Counted from the first letter of the stretch, positions 28,949-39,918 are shown. The stretch: 64,000 bases of DNA from Microbulbifer litoralis (GCF_023634065.1 NZ_JALKCV010000010.1:116016-180015), one strand, 5' to 3'. Translations and numbers: made by a program. The notes: a model not told the origin generated them from the letters alone.

Positions 28949-29723
28949 TAAAGATTCTGTAAAGGGCACGCTGCTGGTCGCCCTGATCATGTGTCTCGTC
29001 TGCTCGGTGGTGGTTTCCACCGCGGCGGTGATGCTGAAACCGCAGCAGCAGGCGAACGCCGAACTGGACATGAAGCGCAACGTCCTGATGGCCGGTGGCC
29101 TGATCGATGCCGACCAGCACAACGCCAAGGTGATCGAGGAGGCGTTCGAGAACGTCACCATCAAGTATGTCGACCTGCGCACCGGCCAGTTTACCGATGA
29201 GGCGCCGGCGGGCGGCAGCGGCCGCGCGGCCGCGAAGATTGCCGACGCCAGCGAAAAGCTGTCGCCGGAGCAGGACCGGGCCAACATCATCCGCCGCGAG
29301 CACATCAAGGAGGTGTACCTGGTGGAGAAAAACGGCGAGCTGCAGAAAATCATCCTGCCGGTTCGCGGTTACGGCCTCTGGGGCACCCTGTACGGCTTCC
29401 TCGCCCTGCAGGATGATCTCAAGACCGTCGCCGGCCTCGGCTTCTACGAGCACAAGGAAACCCCGGGGCTGGGCGGCGAAGTGGACAACCCCAACTGGAA
29501 AGCCCAGTGGGTTGGCAAAGAGGTCTACGACGATCAAGGCAACGTGGACATCTCCGTGATCAAGGGCAGCGTTGGCCCCGGGACCCCGGATGCCGAGCAC
29601 AAGGTGGACGGCCTGTCCGGTGCTACCCTGACCAGCAGGGGGGTCAACAACCTGATCAACTTCTGGCTGGGCAGTGAAGGCTATGGTCCCTTCCTGAAAA
29701 ACCTGAAAGCAGGGGAGGCGTGA
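28941..29723 (+). CDS. nqrC: Na+-NQR subunit C
   Basis: Single-span subunit with a large periplasmic domain carrying the second covalent FMN, on Thr229 in the SGATLTSRG motif. The N-terminal membrane helix is [22 protein letters not shown]. The GTG at 28941 has GGAGG seven bases before it and overlaps nqrB by eight bases. FMN loading requires ApbE, encoded in the same operon. The length of 260 aa is normal. Confidence 0.96.
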   Translation: MANKDSVKGTLLVALIMCLVCSVVVSTAAVMLKPQQQANAELDMKRNVLMAGGLIDADQHNAKVIEEAFENVTIKYVDLRTGQFTDEAPAGGSGRAAAKIADASEKLSPEQDRANIIRREHIKEVYLVEKNGELQKIILPVRGYGLWGTLYGFLALQDDLKTVAGLGFYEHKETPGLGGEVDNPNWKAQWVGKEVYDDQGNVDISVIKGSVGPGTPDAEHKVDGLSGATLTSRGVNNLINFWLGSEGYGPFLKNLKAGEA

Positions 29724-29725
29724 GC

Positions 29726-30397
29726 ATGAAAGTAAAAGACACTCTGCTCGAACCCATTTTCAACAACAACCCGATCGCGCTGCAGATTCTCGGCATCTGT
29801 TCCGCCCTGGCGGTGACCAGCTCGCTGCAGGTCACGATCGTCATGTGTATCGCACTGACCACCGTGGTGGCCTTTTCCAACACGGCGGTATCGCTGATCC
29901 GCAAGCAGATCCCGAACAGCATCCGCATCATCGTGCAGATGACAGTGATCGCATCGCTGGTGATCCTGGTGGACCAGGTGATCAAGGCGGTGGCTTACGA
30001 CATCTCCAAGCAGCTGTCGGTCTTCGTCGGCCTGATCATCACCAACTGTATCGTCATGGGTCGCGCGGAAGCCTTCGCCATGAAGAACCCGCCGCTGCCG
30101 AGCTTCTTCGACGGTATCGGTAACGGCCTGGGGTACAGTGTGATCCTGCTGGGCCTCGCGTTTATCCGCGAGCTCTTCGGCTCCGGTAAGTTGTTCGGCG
30201 CCGAGATCCTGTCGACCGTCAACAATGGCGGCTGGTATGTGCCCAACGGCCTGCTGCTGCTGCCGCCCTCGGCCTTCTTCCTGATCGGCCTGTTTATCTG
30301 GGCCATCCGCACCTGGAAACCGGCCCAGGTGGAAGAGGATGAGTTCAGGATTGCGCCCAACTCCAAACCTCTCCCGACACAAGCGCAGGAGGCCTGA
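29726..30397 (+). CDS. nqrD: Na+-NQR subunit D
   Basis: Six-helix membrane subunit; NqrD and NqrE are a homologous inverted pair that forms part of the sodium path. Conserved segments include [20 protein letters not shown] and [13 protein letters not shown]. The ATG at 29726 follows GGGGAGG; a GTG at 29720 overlaps the nqrC stop and is less likely. The length of 223 aa is slightly longer than Vibrio because of a C-terminal tail rich in charged residues. Confidence 0.95.
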   Translation: MKVKDTLLEPIFNNNPIALQILGICSALAVTSSLQVTIVMCIALTTVVAFSNTAVSLIRKQIPNSIRIIVQMTVIASLVILVDQVIKAVAYDISKQLSVFVGLIITNCIVMGRAEAFAMKNPPLPSFFDGIGNGLGYSVILLGLAFIRELFGSGKLFGAEILSTVNNGGWYVPNGLLLLPPSAFFLIGLFIWAIRTWKPAQVEEDEFRIAPNSKPLPTQAQEA

Positions 30398-30399
30398 TC

Positions 30400-31008
<609 letters not shown>

Positions 31009-31026
31009 GCGGGGGAGTAAGATCTT

Positions 31027-32250
31027 ATGAATTTGGAAATTATCCTCGGCGTCGCCATGTTTACCGTCATCGTGCTGGCGCTGGTGGCGGTGATCCTCGC
31101 CGCCCGCTCGCGCCTGGTAAACACCGGTGACGTCAACATCCTGGTCAACGGCGAAAAGACCCTGACCGTACCGGCCGGCGGCAAGCTGCTGCAGACCCTG
31201 GCGGCCAACAACCTGTTCCTGGCTTCGGCCTGTGGCGGCGGTGGCAGCTGTGCCCAGTGCACCTGTATCGTCAAATCCGGTGGCGGCGACATGCTGCCCA
31301 CCGAGGCCTCCCATTTCACCCCGCGCGATGCAAAGGAGGGCAAGCGCCTCTCCTGCCAGGTGGCGGTGAAACAGGACATGGAAATCGAGGTGCCGGAAGA
31401 GGTGTTCGGTGTGAAGCAGTGGGAGTGCACTGTGGAATCCAACCCCAACGTGGCCACCTTCATCAAGGAACTGACGCTGAAGCTGCCGGAAGGCGAGAAC
31501 GTCGACTTCCGCGCGGGCGGTTACGTCCAGCTCGAGGCGCCGGCCTACCACGTGAAATTCTCCGATTTCGATATCGAGGAAGAGTACCGCGGCGACTGGG
31601 AGAGGTTCGGTTTCTTCAACCTGGAGTCCAAGGTCAGCGAGCCGATCCAGCGCGCCTACTCCATGGCCAACTACCCGGAAGAGAAGGGTGTTGTGAAATT
31701 CAACATCCGTATCGCCACGCCGCCGCCGCGCACCGAAGGGGTGCCGCCGGGCCAGATGTCCTCCTATGTGTTCAGCCTCAAGCCGGGCGACAAGATCAAG
31801 GTGTACGGTCCCTTCGGTGAGTTCTTCGCCAAGGACACCGACAACGAGATGGTCTTTATCGGCGGTGGTGCCGGTATGGCGCCGATGCGCTCGCACATCT
31901 TCGACCAGCTCAAGCGCCTGAACTCCAAGCGCAAAATCAGCTTCTGGTACGGCGCCCGCTCGCTGCGCGAGATGTTCTACGAGGACGACTACAACGGCCT
32001 GCAGGACGAGTTCGACAACTTCCAGTGGCACGTGGCGCTGTCCGATCCGCAACCGGAAGACAACTGGGACGGCTACACCGGCTTCATCCACACCGTGGTC
32101 TACGAGAATTACCTCAGGGACCACCCGGCTCCGGAAGACTGTGAGTACTACATGTGTGGGCCGCCCATGATGAACGCCTCGGTGATCAATATGCTCAAGG
32201 ACCTGGGCGTAGAGGATGAGAACATCATGCTCGACGACTTCGGTGGTTGA
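31027..32250 (+). CDS. nqrF: Na+-NQR subunit F (NADH dehydrogenase, FAD and 2Fe-2S)
   Basis: Electron entry subunit that oxidises NADH. One N-terminal helix is followed by a ferredoxin domain with [11 protein letters not shown] (Cys69, Cys75, Cys78) and Cys110 in RLSCQV as 2Fe-2S ligands. The FAD motif is RAYSMANYP, the NADH motif is [12 protein letters not shown], and [10 protein letters not shown] lies near the C-terminus. The length of 407 aa is canonical. Ribosome binding site GGGGGAG lies before the ATG at 31027. The next gene is separated by 44 bases and a terminator-like hairpin. Confidence 0.97.
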   Translation: MNLEIILGVAMFTVIVLALVAVILAARSRLVNTGDVNILVNGEKTLTVPAGGKLLQTLAANNLFLASACGGGGSCAQCTCIVKSGGGDMLPTEASHFTPRDAKEGKRLSCQVAVKQDMEIEVPEEVFGVKQWECTVESNPNVATFIKELTLKLPEGENVDFRAGGYVQLEAPAYHVKFSDFDIEEEYRGDWERFGFFNLESKVSEPIQRAYSMANYPEEKGVVKFNIRIATPPPRTEGVPPGQMSSYVFSLKPGDKIKVYGPFGEFFAKDTDNEMVFIGGGAGMAPMRSHIFDQLKRLNSKRKISFWYGARSLREMFYEDDYNGLQDEFDNFQWHVALSDPQPEDNWDGYTGFIHTVVYENYLRDHPAPEDCEYYMCGPPMMNASVINMLKDLGVEDENIMLDDFGG

Positions 32251-32294
32251 CAGGTCGGCTGATCGGAGTAGCGATATTGTTTACTGCTGACAAA

Positions 32295-33350
32295 ATGCCG
32301 ATAACAACAAAAACAGGGCCCATATTCCGGGCCCTGTTTTTGCTTGTGTGGACGGTCGCCGGCGCGCTGGCGCTGTCCGCCTGCTCACCGGCGGAGCGCA
32401 ACTGGCAACTCAGCGGGCCCACCATGGGCACCCGCTATCACATCACCGTGGTGGATGTGCCCGCGGCGGTGAAGAAGGGCAAACTGCAGCAACGGGTGGA
32501 TGCGGAGCTGGCGCAGGTCAACCGGGAAATGTCGACCTATATCGACGACTCGGAACTGATGCGCTTCAACCGTGGCCCGGTGGGGCAGGCGGTCCCGGTC
32601 AGCGCCCACCTGGCCGATGTGCTGGCGCGCTCGCTGGATATCTACCGGCGCAGTGGCGGCGCCTTCGATGTCACCGTCGGCCCGCTGGTCAACCTGTGGG
32701 GCTTCGGCCCGCAGCCGGAACCGGAAAAGGTGCCGGACGACGCGACCATCGACAGGCTGCGCGAACAGATCGGTTCCGATGCGCTGACGGTCGAGCGCAA
32801 TCCGGACCGCGTGACCCGCAGCCGCCCGGTGGAGGTCGACCTGTCGGCCATTGCCAAGGGGCACGGCGTCGATCGCGTGGCAGCGCTGCTGGAGGCGCAG
32901 GGCATCCGCAACTACCTGGTCGAGGTGGGCGGGGAACTGCGCACCCAGGGCCGGAATCCAAAGAACAGGCCCTGGCGCATCGGCATCGAGAGCCCCGATC
33001 CCACCGGTCAGGTGGTGCAGGAGCCCATCGAGGTCAGCGGCAAGGCGGTTGCTACCAGTGGCGATTACCGCAACTACTACGAGCGCAACGGTGTCCGCTA
33101 TGCGCACAGCATCGACCCGCGCACCGGCCGCCCGTTGCAGCATCGCCTGGCGTCAGTGACGGTGATCGCCGACAACTGTGCCGAGGCGGATGGCCTGGCC
33201 ACGGCCCTGAATGTGCTGGGTGCGGAAGCCGGGCTGGAATTGGCACAGGCGGAAAATCTCGCCGTATTCATGTTGGTGAAAACCGACGCGGGATTCGAGG
33301 AGCGCTATAGCCGCGCCTTCGAACCCTATCTGGAAAAATCCCGGCAATAG
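32295..33350 (+). CDS. apbE: FAD:protein FMN transferase (ApbE lipoprotein)
   Basis: Attaches FMN covalently to the SGAT/TGAT threonines of NqrC and NqrB, so its location after nqrF is functional. The N-terminus is a lipoprotein signal (RALFLLVWTVAGALALSAC) with the lipidated Cys in the LSAC box. Conserved parts include GTRYHITV, GAFDVTVGPLVNLWGF, VDLSAIAKGHGVDRV and AHSIDPRTGRP. The ATG at 32295 keeps the charged n-region of the signal. That choice places an intrinsic-terminator hairpin inside the signal-peptide codons; starts at 32340 or 32346 would avoid this but lack a ribosome binding site. Confidence 0.93.
   Translation: MPITTKTGPIFRALFLLVWTVAGALALSACSPAERNWQLSGPTMGTRYHITVVDVPAAVKKGKLQQRVDAELAQVNREMSTYIDDSELMRFNRGPVGQAVPVSAHLADVLARSLDIYRRSGGAFDVTVGPLVNLWGFGPQPEPEKVPDDATIDRLREQIGSDALTVERNPDRVTRSRPVEVDLSAIAKGHGVDRVAALLEAQGIRNYLVEVGGELRTQGRNPKNRPWRIGIESPDPTGQVVQEPIEVSGKAVATSGDYRNYYERNGVRYAHSIDPRTGRPLQHRLASVTVIADNCAEADGLATALNVLGAEAGLELAQAENLAVFMLVKTDAGFEERYSRAFEPYLEKSRQ
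32310..32341. terminator. Strong intrinsic-terminator hairpin at the 5' end of apbE
   Basis: CAGGGCCC (32314-32321) and GGGCCCTG (32329-32336) form a perfect 8-bp stem with loop ATATTCC, flanked by AAAA on one side and TTTTT on the other. It would terminate on both strands. It lies 60 nt after the nqrF stop but within the apbE reading frame if the ATG at 32295 is used. Confidence 0.75.
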
Positions 33351-33374
33351 TGTCCGGGCAGTGAGGTACTGGCA

Positions 33375-33611
33375 ATGACCATCTTCATTTTTGCATTTAT
33401 CGCCATGGTGCTGATCATGACCGGTATGGCATTGGGTGCGATACTGCAGAACAAACCCCTCAAGGGCTCCTGTGGCGGCCTCAACAATATCGGCATGAAG
33501 CAGGACTGCGAGATCTGCGGCGGCGATGACGACGAGTGCAAGAAAGAGCAGGAGCGCCAGCAGCGCCTGGCCGGTGGCGCCGACCTGGCCTACGACGCTA
33601 CCAAACGCTGA
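33375..33611 (+). CDS. nqrM: Na+-NQR maturation protein NqrM
   Basis: A 78-residue protein with an N-terminal membrane helix (IFIFAFIAMVLIMTGMALGAI) and a cysteine cluster GSCGGLNNIG then CEICGG and EC. NqrM is required to assemble the NqrD/E metal centre. The operon order nqrF-apbE-nqrM matches that of Pseudomonas and Vibrio. It is followed by a large inverted repeat rather than an ordinary terminator. Confidence 0.92.
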   Translation: MTIFIFAFIAMVLIMTGMALGAILQNKPLKGSCGGLNNIGMKQDCEICGGDDDECKKEQERQQRLAGGADLAYDATKR

Positions 33612-33636
33612 TCCCTCTCCAGCAGGAGGGGAGGGC

Positions 33637-33690
33637 GTAGGGTGCGCCGTGCGCACCGATCCAGTTTGCGGTGCGCACGGCGCACCCTAC
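33637..33690. repeat. Perfect 21-bp inverted repeat, GGGTGCGCCG family
   Basis: An arm starting GTAGGGTGCGCCGTGCGC at 33637-33657 is perfectly matched by its reverse complement at 33670-33690, with a 12-nt loop. It lies between nqrM and sthA. The same arm recurs at 18564, 39058, 41167 and, with mismatches, 48344. Confidence 0.85.
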
Positions 33691-33725
33691 AGACCACGAT
33701 TAAACGGATAAACCAGAGCTTGTAG

Positions 33726-35123
33726 ATGGCAGAACAAAAATTCGACCTGGTAGTAATCGGCTCCGGCCCGGCCGGTGAAGCCGCGGCCATGAGCGCGGCG
33801 AAAAAGGGCATGCGCGTCGCGGTAGTGGAGCGCTACTCGGCGGTCGGCGGCAACTGTACCCACAAGGGCACCATTCCCTCGAAGGCGCTGCGCCATGCGG
33901 TCAAGCAACTGATGCGCTACAACACCCAGCCGGTATTCCGCGCCCTGGGCGAACCGCGCCGGCTGACTTTCCCGGAAGTCATGCAGTCGGTCAACAAGGT
34001 GATCTCCTACCAGGTGGAAATGCATACCAGCTTCTACGCGCGCAACCGCGTGGAATTGATTCTGGGCGAGGCGAAATTCCGCGATGCCAACAGCCTGGAA
34101 GTCCAGTTGCCGGATGGTGCCGCCGAGATCATCACCTCGGAAAAGTTCATCGTCGCCACCGGTTCGCGCCCCTACCGCCCGGCCGATGTGGACTTCGGGC
34201 ATCCGCGTGTCTACGACAGCGACACCATCCTGGATATGCAGCATACGCCGCACTCGATCATGATCTACGGCGCCGGCGTGATCGGCTGCGAGTACGCCTC
34301 CATTTTTGCCGCGCTGGGTGTGAAGGTGGACCTGATCAACACCCGCGGCAGCCTGCTGGAATTCCTCGACGACGAGATCTCCGATGCGCTCAGTTACCAC
34401 CTGCGCGACATGGGCGTCGCCGTGCGACACCGCGAAGAGTACGCCAGGGTCGTGCCCACAGACAGTGGCGTGATCATGGAAATGCAGTCCGGCAAACGCA
34501 TTCACGCGGACGCACTGCTGTGGTGTAACGGCCGCTCCGGCAATACCGGCACCCTGGGCCTGGACAACATCGGCCTGGAGGCCAACCACCGCGGCCAACT
34601 GAGTGTCGACGAGCACTATTGCACCGAGGTGGACAATGTCTTCGCGGTGGGCGATGTGATCGGCTGGCCCAGTTTGGCCAGTGCCTCCTACGACCAGGGC
34701 CGCGCCGTGGCCGCCGCCATCGCCGGCCGCGGGCACCGGGTGATCGAGGATGCGCCCACCGGTATCTATACGCTGCCCGAGATCTCCTCGGTGGGCAAAA
34801 CCGAATCCGAACTGACGGCCGCGAAAGTGCCCTACGAAGTGGGCCGCGCGCTGTTCAAGCACACCGCGCGCGCGCAGATTTCCGGCGAGCGGGTGGGCAT
34901 GCTGAAGATCCTGTTCCACATCGAGACCCGCGAGATTCTCGGCATCCACTGCTTCGGTGCCGAGGCGGCGGAGATCGTGCATATCGGCCAGGCCATCATG
35001 AAACAGCCGGCGCCGAACAATACGATCGATTTCTTCGTCAACACCACCTTCAACTACCCGACCATGGCCGAGGCCTACCGCAGTGCGGCGCTGGACGGGC
35101 TCAACCGGGTGGCGCGACTGTGA
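33726..35123 (+). CDS. sthA: Soluble pyridine nucleotide transhydrogenase
   Basis: FAD-dependent enzyme that moves reducing equivalents from NADPH to NAD+. FAD site: [20 protein letters not shown]; the former disulfide region reads [16 protein letters not shown], with only one cysteine, typical of SthA and unlike lipoamide dehydrogenases. NAD site: [13 protein letters not shown]. The second FAD segment is [16 protein letters not shown]. The length of 465 aa is normal. It is functionally linked with Na+-NQR in redox balance. The next gene overlaps its stop codon. Confidence 0.96.
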   Translation: MAEQKFDLVVIGSGPAGEAAAMSAAKKGMRVAVVERYSAVGGNCTHKGTIPSKALRHAVKQLMRYNTQPVFRALGEPRRLTFPEVMQSVNKVISYQVEMHTSFYARNRVELILGEAKFRDANSLEVQLPDGAAEIITSEKFIVATGSRPYRPADVDFGHPRVYDSDTILDMQHTPHSIMIYGAGVIGCEYASIFAALGVKVDLINTRGSLLEFLDDEISDALSYHLRDMGVAVRHREEYARVVPTDSGVIMEMQSGKRIHADALLWCNGRSGNTGTLGLDNIGLEANHRGQLSVDEHYCTEVDNVFAVGDVIGWPSLASASYDQGRAVAAAIAGRGHRVIEDAPTGIYTLPEISSVGKTESELTAAKVPYEVGRALFKHTARAQISGERVGMLKILFHIETREILGIHCFGAEAAEIVHIGQAIMKQPAPNNTIDFFVNTTFNYPTMAEAYRSAALDGLNRVARL

Positions 35124-35584
35124 CGCAGCCCTCGCCGAGCGAGTTCCGCGAACTGGTCAAGGGCTTCTTCGAGCAGATCCCGTTCAACCGGCAGATCGGC
35201 CTGGAGATGCAGGACCTGGACCTGGAAAAGCTGACCCTGTCAGCGCGCTTCGAACTGCGCCCGGAACTGATCGGCAATCCGTGGCAGAAGATCCTGCACG
35301 GCGGCGTCATGGCCACGGCGCTGGATACCGTCGGCGGCCTCACCGCAATGGTGGCCGCCTACGAGCGGCTGGGGAATATCGCCTGGCAGGAAAAGACCGA
35401 GCGGCTGTCAAAGCTCGGCACGGTCGATATGCGGGTGGATTACCTGAAGCCGGGCAGGGGGGAGGAGTTTCTCTGCCAGGGCTCGATTCTGCGCACCGGC
35501 AACAAGCTGGTGGTGACGCGGATGGAATTGAGCAATGAGCGGGGCGAATTGCTCGCCACGGGTACGGCGACCTATTTGTACTGA
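35120..35584 (+). CDS. Hotdog-fold thioesterase (YigI/PaaI-like)
   Basis: A 154-residue single hotdog domain. The helix and active-site segment [19 protein letters not shown] matches the HGG...D motif of PaaI/YigI acyl-CoA thioesterases, and the end TGTATYLY is typical. The GTG at 35120 overlaps the sthA TGA by four bases, so translation is coupled. A likely bidirectional hairpin follows. The acyl-CoA substrate is unknown. Confidence 0.85.
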   Translation: MTQPSPSEFRELVKGFFEQIPFNRQIGLEMQDLDLEKLTLSARFELRPELIGNPWQKILHGGVMATALDTVGGLTAMVAAYERLGNIAWQEKTERLSKLGTVDMRVDYLKPGRGEEFLCQGSILRTGNKLVVTRMELSNERGELLATGTATYLY

Positions 35585-35622
35585 GGGGGCACCGCCGACC
35601 CTTTGTCGATCGGGGCTTCCCG

Positions 35623-35657
35623 CCACCAGCCTCTCATCGGCGGCTGGTGGGCCTTTG
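35623..35657. terminator. Hairpin between thioesterase and the convergent 94-aa gene
   Basis: CCACCAGCC (35623-35631) pairs with GGCTGGTGG (35642-35650) and is followed by GCCTTTG. The stem is strong and the T tract short. It separates two converging transcripts. Confidence 0.55.
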
Positions 35658-35670
35658 CAATGTTAACTTT

Positions 35671-35955
35671 CTAGCCCCGGTGCTTCTTCACCGTGTGCAG
35701 CGCCACATCCCATTCGAAGTAGACGTAGAAGTCTGCGTACTCCCAGCGGGTGATGGCCGGCTCGCCCACCGGGCCCTGGATACCGATGGGATCGCCCAGG
35801 CGCGCCGTAATCTCTTCTTTCTTCAGGCCGCGCACCTGTTCGATGCGGGTGGCTTCCCCCTGTGCCCCCACCGGGACTTCCAGCGTGTCTGCGGCGGCGC
35901 CCATCGGCAGGAGCAGGGCGGTGGCGAGCAGGGATGTGCGGAGCTTGTTGAACAT
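35671..35955 (-). CDS. Small exported hypothetical protein
   Basis: A 94-residue protein with a signal peptide (LRTSLLATALLLPMGAAADT). The mature part has KKEEITARLGDPIGIQGPVG and ITRWEYADFYVYFEWDVALH, a pattern reminiscent of small SmpA/BamE-like periplasmic proteins, in which a KEEV-x-LGxP element is followed by W-Y. There is no lipobox. The ATG at 35955 is chosen for the signal peptide, with GGAGAAGG upstream. The function is unknown. Confidence 0.7.
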   Translation of the reverse strand: MFNKLRTSLLATALLLPMGAAADTLEVPVGAQGEATRIEQVRGLKKEEITARLGDPIGIQGPVGEPAITRWEYADFYVYFEWDVALHTVKKHRG

Positions 35956-36128
35956 GTGTCCTTCTCCGGGTTCTTGTTCTGGATCGGTCTGCATTAAAGC
36001 AGATATTGTGCCTAAACACTTGGCATTCTTCACGTTTTTCCAATATCGGCCGCAGGTCTCCAGTGGCGGAGCGCCGCGGTGCCTGTGCTAATCTGGGGAA
36101 TCGAACCCGTTGAAGCGGACACCCAAGA

Positions 36129-37760
36129 ATGCGGATTGGACAATATTTCTCCACAACCGGACTGCTGGTTGGCACGGCTTTTTTCGCGCTTTCGCTGACC
36201 CCGTCCCTGATTCCCCGCAGCGCCGTGGTCCAGGGCGTCATATCCGGTCTCTCGTTTACCGCGGGTTATGCGGTGGGTGTTTTCTGCGTCTGGTTGTGGG
36301 GCTTCCTGGAATTCCGCAAGCCGGGCGACAAGGTCCAGCGCATTCTGGAGTGGCTGGCGACCCTGCTCTGCGCGCTGCTGGCCTTCGGTTTCCTGTGGCA
36401 GGCCAGCGGCTGGCAGAACTCGGTGCGCGAGCTGATGGGGCTGGAGCCGGTGCCCGGCGTGCGCCCCTACACCGTCGCCCTGATCGCGCTGCTGCTGTTC
36501 CTGGTGCTGCTGATGCTGGGGCGGCTGTTTTTGCGCACCTTTCATTTCGTGTCCCACAAGCTGCAACGGGTGATACCGCCGCGTATTTCCATGCTGGTGG
36601 GGCTGGTGGCGGCATTCGCACTCTTCTGGGCCATCGTCGATGATGTGCTGTTGAGCGCCGCATTGCGCAAGGTGGACAACGTCTACCGGGAACTCGATGC
36701 GCGCATCGCGCCGGATATGCCCGCGCCCACCGATCCGCAGAAACCCGGCGGCGCCGATTCCCTGCTGCGCTGGCAGGATATGGGGCACCAGGGGCGCCGC
36801 TACCTGGCGCTCGGCCCCACGGTCGGGGACATCCGCGAACTGGATGGCGAGGCCAGGGAGCCGATCCGGGTCTATGTGGGGCTGAATGCGGCCGCGACAC
36901 CGCAGCAGCGTGCGAGGCTGGCGCTGGAGGAACTGCAGCGGCTGGGCGGCTTCGAGCGCTCGGTGCTGATCCTGATCACGCCCACCGGTACCGGCTGGGT
37001 GGACCCGGGGGCCATCAACTCGGTGGAGTACCTGCACCGCGGGGATATCGCCAGCGTCGCCGCGCAGTATTCCTACCTGCCCAGCCCCATCGCGCTGATG
37101 ACCGAGGACGCCTACGGTCGGGAGACGGCGGAGGCGCTGTTCGACGCGATCTACGGACACTGGAGCAGCCTGCCGGAGGGCGCGCGGCCGCGGCTGTTCC
37201 TGTTCGGGCTCAGCCTGGGCGCGCTGAACTCGGACCGCTCCTTCGATTTCTACGACATTATCGACGATCCCTTCGAGGGGGCGCTCTGGACTGGCCCGCC
37301 GTTTCGCAGTAATACCTGGCGGCAGGTCACGGCGGAGCGCGATCCGGGCTCCCCGGCCTGGCTGCCGCAGTTCCGCGACGGTGCGGTGGTGCGCTTCGGC
37401 AACCACTTCGGCGGCTACGACCAGGGCGAGGCGCCCTGGGGCAACTTCCGCCTGGCCTACCTGCAGCACGCCAGCGACCCGATCGTCTTCTTCGAGCCGG
37501 AAGCGGCCTACCGCAAGCCGGCCTGGATGAAGCCGCCGCGGGGTCGGGACGTGTCGCCGGACCTGCAGTGGTACCCGATCGTGACCATGTTCCAGCTGGC
37601 CGCGGACATGCACGCCGGGGTAGCGCCGATGGGTTTCGGCCACAGCTATGCACCGGCGGATTATGTGCACGCCTGGTTCAAGCTGACGGAACCGGAGGGC
37701 TGGAGCGAGGAGAAGCTGGAGCGGCTGCGCAAAAAACTGTTGCAGTACAACAAGATCTGA
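36129..37760 (+). CDS. Membrane alpha/beta-hydrolase family protein
   Basis: A 543-residue protein with four or five N-terminal hydrophobic helices (residues 10-190), then a soluble alpha/beta-hydrolase domain. The nucleophile elbow is LFGLSLGALNS. Motifs such as LTPSLIPRS near the N-terminus match the Abhydrolase_9 and Abhydrolase_9_N families. The catalytic chain is expected in the cytoplasm or periplasm; topology is not resolved. The ATG at 36129 follows no strong Shine-Dalgarno. The substrate is unknown. Confidence 0.85.
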   Translation: MRIGQYFSTTGLLVGTAFFALSLTPSLIPRSAVVQGVISGLSFTAGYAVGVFCVWLWGFLEFRKPGDKVQRILEWLATLLCALLAFGFLWQASGWQNSVRELMGLEPVPGVRPYTVALIALLLFLVLLMLGRLFLRTFHFVSHKLQRVIPPRISMLVGLVAAFALFWAIVDDVLLSAALRKVDNVYRELDARIAPDMPAPTDPQKPGGADSLLRWQDMGHQGRRYLALGPTVGDIRELDGEAREPIRVYVGLNAAATPQQRARLALEELQRLGGFERSVLILITPTGTGWVDPGAINSVEYLHRGDIASVAAQYSYLPSPIALMTEDAYGRETAEALFDAIYGHWSSLPEGARPRLFLFGLSLGALNSDRSFDFYDIIDDPFEGALWTGPPFRSNTWRQVTAERDPGSPAWLPQFRDGAVVRFGNHFGGYDQGEAPWGNFRLAYLQHASDPIVFFEPEAAYRKPAWMKPPRGRDVSPDLQWYPIVTMFQLAADMHAGVAPMGFGHSYAPADYVHAWFKLTEPEGWSEEKLERLRKKLLQYNKI

Positions 37761-37805
37761 CGCAGGGTTGGCTTTCCCGCAGTTTTTCCGCTTAAATCAC
37801 CCGCT

Positions 37806-39047
37806 ATGATAAAGCCCGTTCCCCTGTTTATCGGCCTGCGTTACGTGGCCGCCCGCCGCCGGCAGCAGTTCATCTCCTTTATCAACGGCTTCTCCCTGCT
37901 CGGCATGGCGCTGGGTGTGATGGCGCTGATTGTGGTGACTTCGGTCATGAACGGCTTCGACCGCGAATTGAAGACCCGCATCCTCAGTGTGGTGCCGCAC
38001 GGTTTCGTGGAGAAAACCGGCGGCCTGGAGGACTGGCATTCCGCCGCCGCACAGCTTGAACAACGGCCCCATGTGGAGGCGGCCAGTCCCTTCGTGCGCG
38101 GCTTTGCGCTGCTGGCGGCCAACGGCAACAGCCACGGGGTCGAATTCCAGGGCGTGGAGCCGCAGGCGCTGCGCGATGTCTCCGCGGTGGGCGAGCATAT
38201 CCTGATGGGCAGCCTGGATGCGCTGCAGTCGCGCAGCTACAACATCGTGCTCGGGCGCATTCTCGCCCGGCAGCTGGACGTGGTCCCCGGCGACAGCGTG
38301 GTGCTGACGCTGCCCGAGGTGGTCATTACCCCAGCCGGTATTTTCCCGCGCACCAAGCGTTTCACCGTGGCCGGGGTCTTCTCCGTCGGCGCCCAGGTGG
38401 ACCAGAGCCTGGCGCTGGTCCATATCGACGACGCCGCGCGGCTACTGAGAATGAGCGGAAGGGCCCAGGGCCTGCAGTTGCGCTTCGACGATATGGACAA
38501 CGCCCTCGGCCGTGTCGCCCCCTATGCCGAATCCCTCGGCCAGGGTTTCAGCGGCGAGGACTGGAGCCACTCCCAGGGCAGCCTGTTCCAGGCCGTGAAA
38601 ATGGAGAAGACGGTCGTCACGCTGATGCTGATGATCATCGTCGCCGTTGCCGCCTTCAATATCGTCTCCGCACTGGTGCTGATGGTGGCCGACAAGCGTT
38701 CGGATATCGCCGTGCTGCGCACACTGGGTTTGACCTCGCGGCAGATCATGTCGGTGTTCGTGGTGCAGGGCAGTGCCATCGGCATTATCGGCGCCTTTAT
38801 CGGCGCGGTGCTGGGCATACTGATCGCCTTCAACCTGACGGAGATGGTCGGCTGGATGGAAAACCTGCTGGGCATGAAGATCTTCGATCCGCGCGTCTTC
38901 TTCGTCAGCTTCCTGCCTTCAGAACTGCGCACCGGCGACGTGGTCATAGTGCTGACCGCGGCGGTGCTGATGAGCCTGCTGGCAACCCTGTTCCCGGCCT
39001 GGCGCGCGGCGCAGATACAGCCGGCGGAAGCGTTGCGGTACGAGTGA
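37806..39047 (+). CDS. lolC: Lipoprotein-releasing ABC permease LolC
   Basis: FtsX/MacB-type permease of the LolCDE complex, which extracts outer-membrane lipoproteins from the inner membrane and passes them to LolA. A single N-terminal helix follows LFIGLRYVAARRRQQFISF, a periplasmic domain comes next (residues 45-265), and three C-terminal helices begin LMLMIIVAVAAFNIVSAL. The tail PAWRAAQIQPAEALRYE is diagnostic. The length of 413 aa is normal. The downstream repeat separates it from lolD. Confidence 0.94.
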   Translation: MIKPVPLFIGLRYVAARRRQQFISFINGFSLLGMALGVMALIVVTSVMNGFDRELKTRILSVVPHGFVEKTGGLEDWHSAAAQLEQRPHVEAASPFVRGFALLAANGNSHGVEFQGVEPQALRDVSAVGEHILMGSLDALQSRSYNIVLGRILARQLDVVPGDSVVLTLPEVVITPAGIFPRTKRFTVAGVFSVGAQVDQSLALVHIDDAARLLRMSGRAQGLQLRFDDMDNALGRVAPYAESLGQGFSGEDWSHSQGSLFQAVKMEKTVVTLMLMIIVAVAAFNIVSALVLMVADKRSDIAVLRTLGLTSRQIMSVFVVQGSAIGIIGAFIGAVLGILIAFNLTEMVGWMENLLGMKIFDPRVFFVSFLPSELRTGDVVIVLTAAVLMSLLATLFPAWRAAQIQPAEALRYE

Positions 39048-39057
39048 TCGCTAAATG

Positions 39058-39128
39058 GTAGGGTGCGCCGTGCGCACCGTCTGCCCGTGTTGAAATCCCG
39101 CTATCGCGGTGCGCGCGGCGCACCCTAC
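39058..39128. repeat. Inverted repeat of the GGGTGCGCCG family between lolC and lolD
   Basis: Left arm GTAGGGTGCGCCGTGCGC and following at 39058-39078; right arm at 39108-39128 with one mismatch; loop about 29 nt. It lies 10 nt after the lolC stop and 40 nt before lolD. Confidence 0.85.
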
Positions 39129-39168
39129 AGGCAGGCGGGAGTCGAAAAAACTGAGCCAAGAAAAATTG

Positions 39169-39918
39169 ATGAATAGCGAAGTGGAAATAGAATCCGAGCA
39201 GGCCGCGCCCGCGAATGCCGCCGAAGTGGTGCTGGCCTGTCGCGAGCTGCGCAAGCACTACCGCCAGGGCAACAGGGACCTGGAAGTACTGTGCGGCGTC
39301 GAGCTGGCAGTGCGCAAGGGCGAAAAACTGTCCATCGTCGGCGCTTCCGGTTCCGGCAAGTCGACGCTGCTGAACCTGCTCGGCGGGCTGGATACACCCA
39401 GCTCCGGCTCCGTGCACGTTGCGGGTAAAAACCTGGCCGAGCTGGATGCCAACCAGCGCGGCTGGCTGCGCAACAGCAGCCTCGGTTTCGTCTACCAGTT
39501 CCACCACCTGCTGAACGAGTTCTCCGCGCTGGAAAATGTGGCCATGCCGCTGCTGATCGGCAAGCGCCCGGTGGCCGAGGCGCGCGCGGAGGCCACGGAA
39601 ATGCTGGAGGCCGTCGGCCTCGGTGAACGCCTGAGCCACAAGCCCTCGCAACTCTCCGGCGGCGAGCGCCAGCGGGTTGCGATCGCGCGCGCGCTGGTCA
39701 CTCGCCCGGCCTGTGTGTTGATGGACGAACCCACCGGCAACCTCGACCGCGCCACCGGCAGGGAGATTCACAAACTGATGGACCGTCTCAACCGCGACCT
39801 CGGCATCAGTTTCGTGATCGTCACCCACGACCCGGACCTGGCTGCGGCGCTGGACCGCACCCTGCACCTGATCGACGGCAAGCTGGAGAGTGACTGGCAC
39901 CAGGGTGACCATGTTTAG
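39169..39918 (+). CDS. lolD: Lipoprotein-releasing ABC ATPase LolD
   Basis: ATPase subunit of LolCDE. Walker [10 protein letters not shown] at about residues 58-66, signature [15 protein letters not shown], Walker [13 protein letters not shown]. An N-terminal extension of about 20 Glu/Ala-rich residues precedes the usual start. The ATG at 39169 is used because upstream codons lie inside the inverted repeat; its ribosome binding site (AAGAAA) is weak. It overlaps lolE by eight bases. Confidence 0.94.
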   Translation: MNSEVEIESEQAAPANAAEVVLACRELRKHYRQGNRDLEVLCGVELAVRKGEKLSIVGASGSGKSTLLNLLGGLDTPSSGSVHVAGKNLAELDANQRGWLRNSSLGFVYQFHHLLNEFSALENVAMPLLIGKRPVAEARAEATEMLEAVGLGERLSHKPSQLSGGERQRVAIARALVTRPACVLMDEPTGNLDRATGREIHKLMDRLNRDLGISFVIVTHDPDLAAALDRTLHLIDGKLESDWHQGDHV

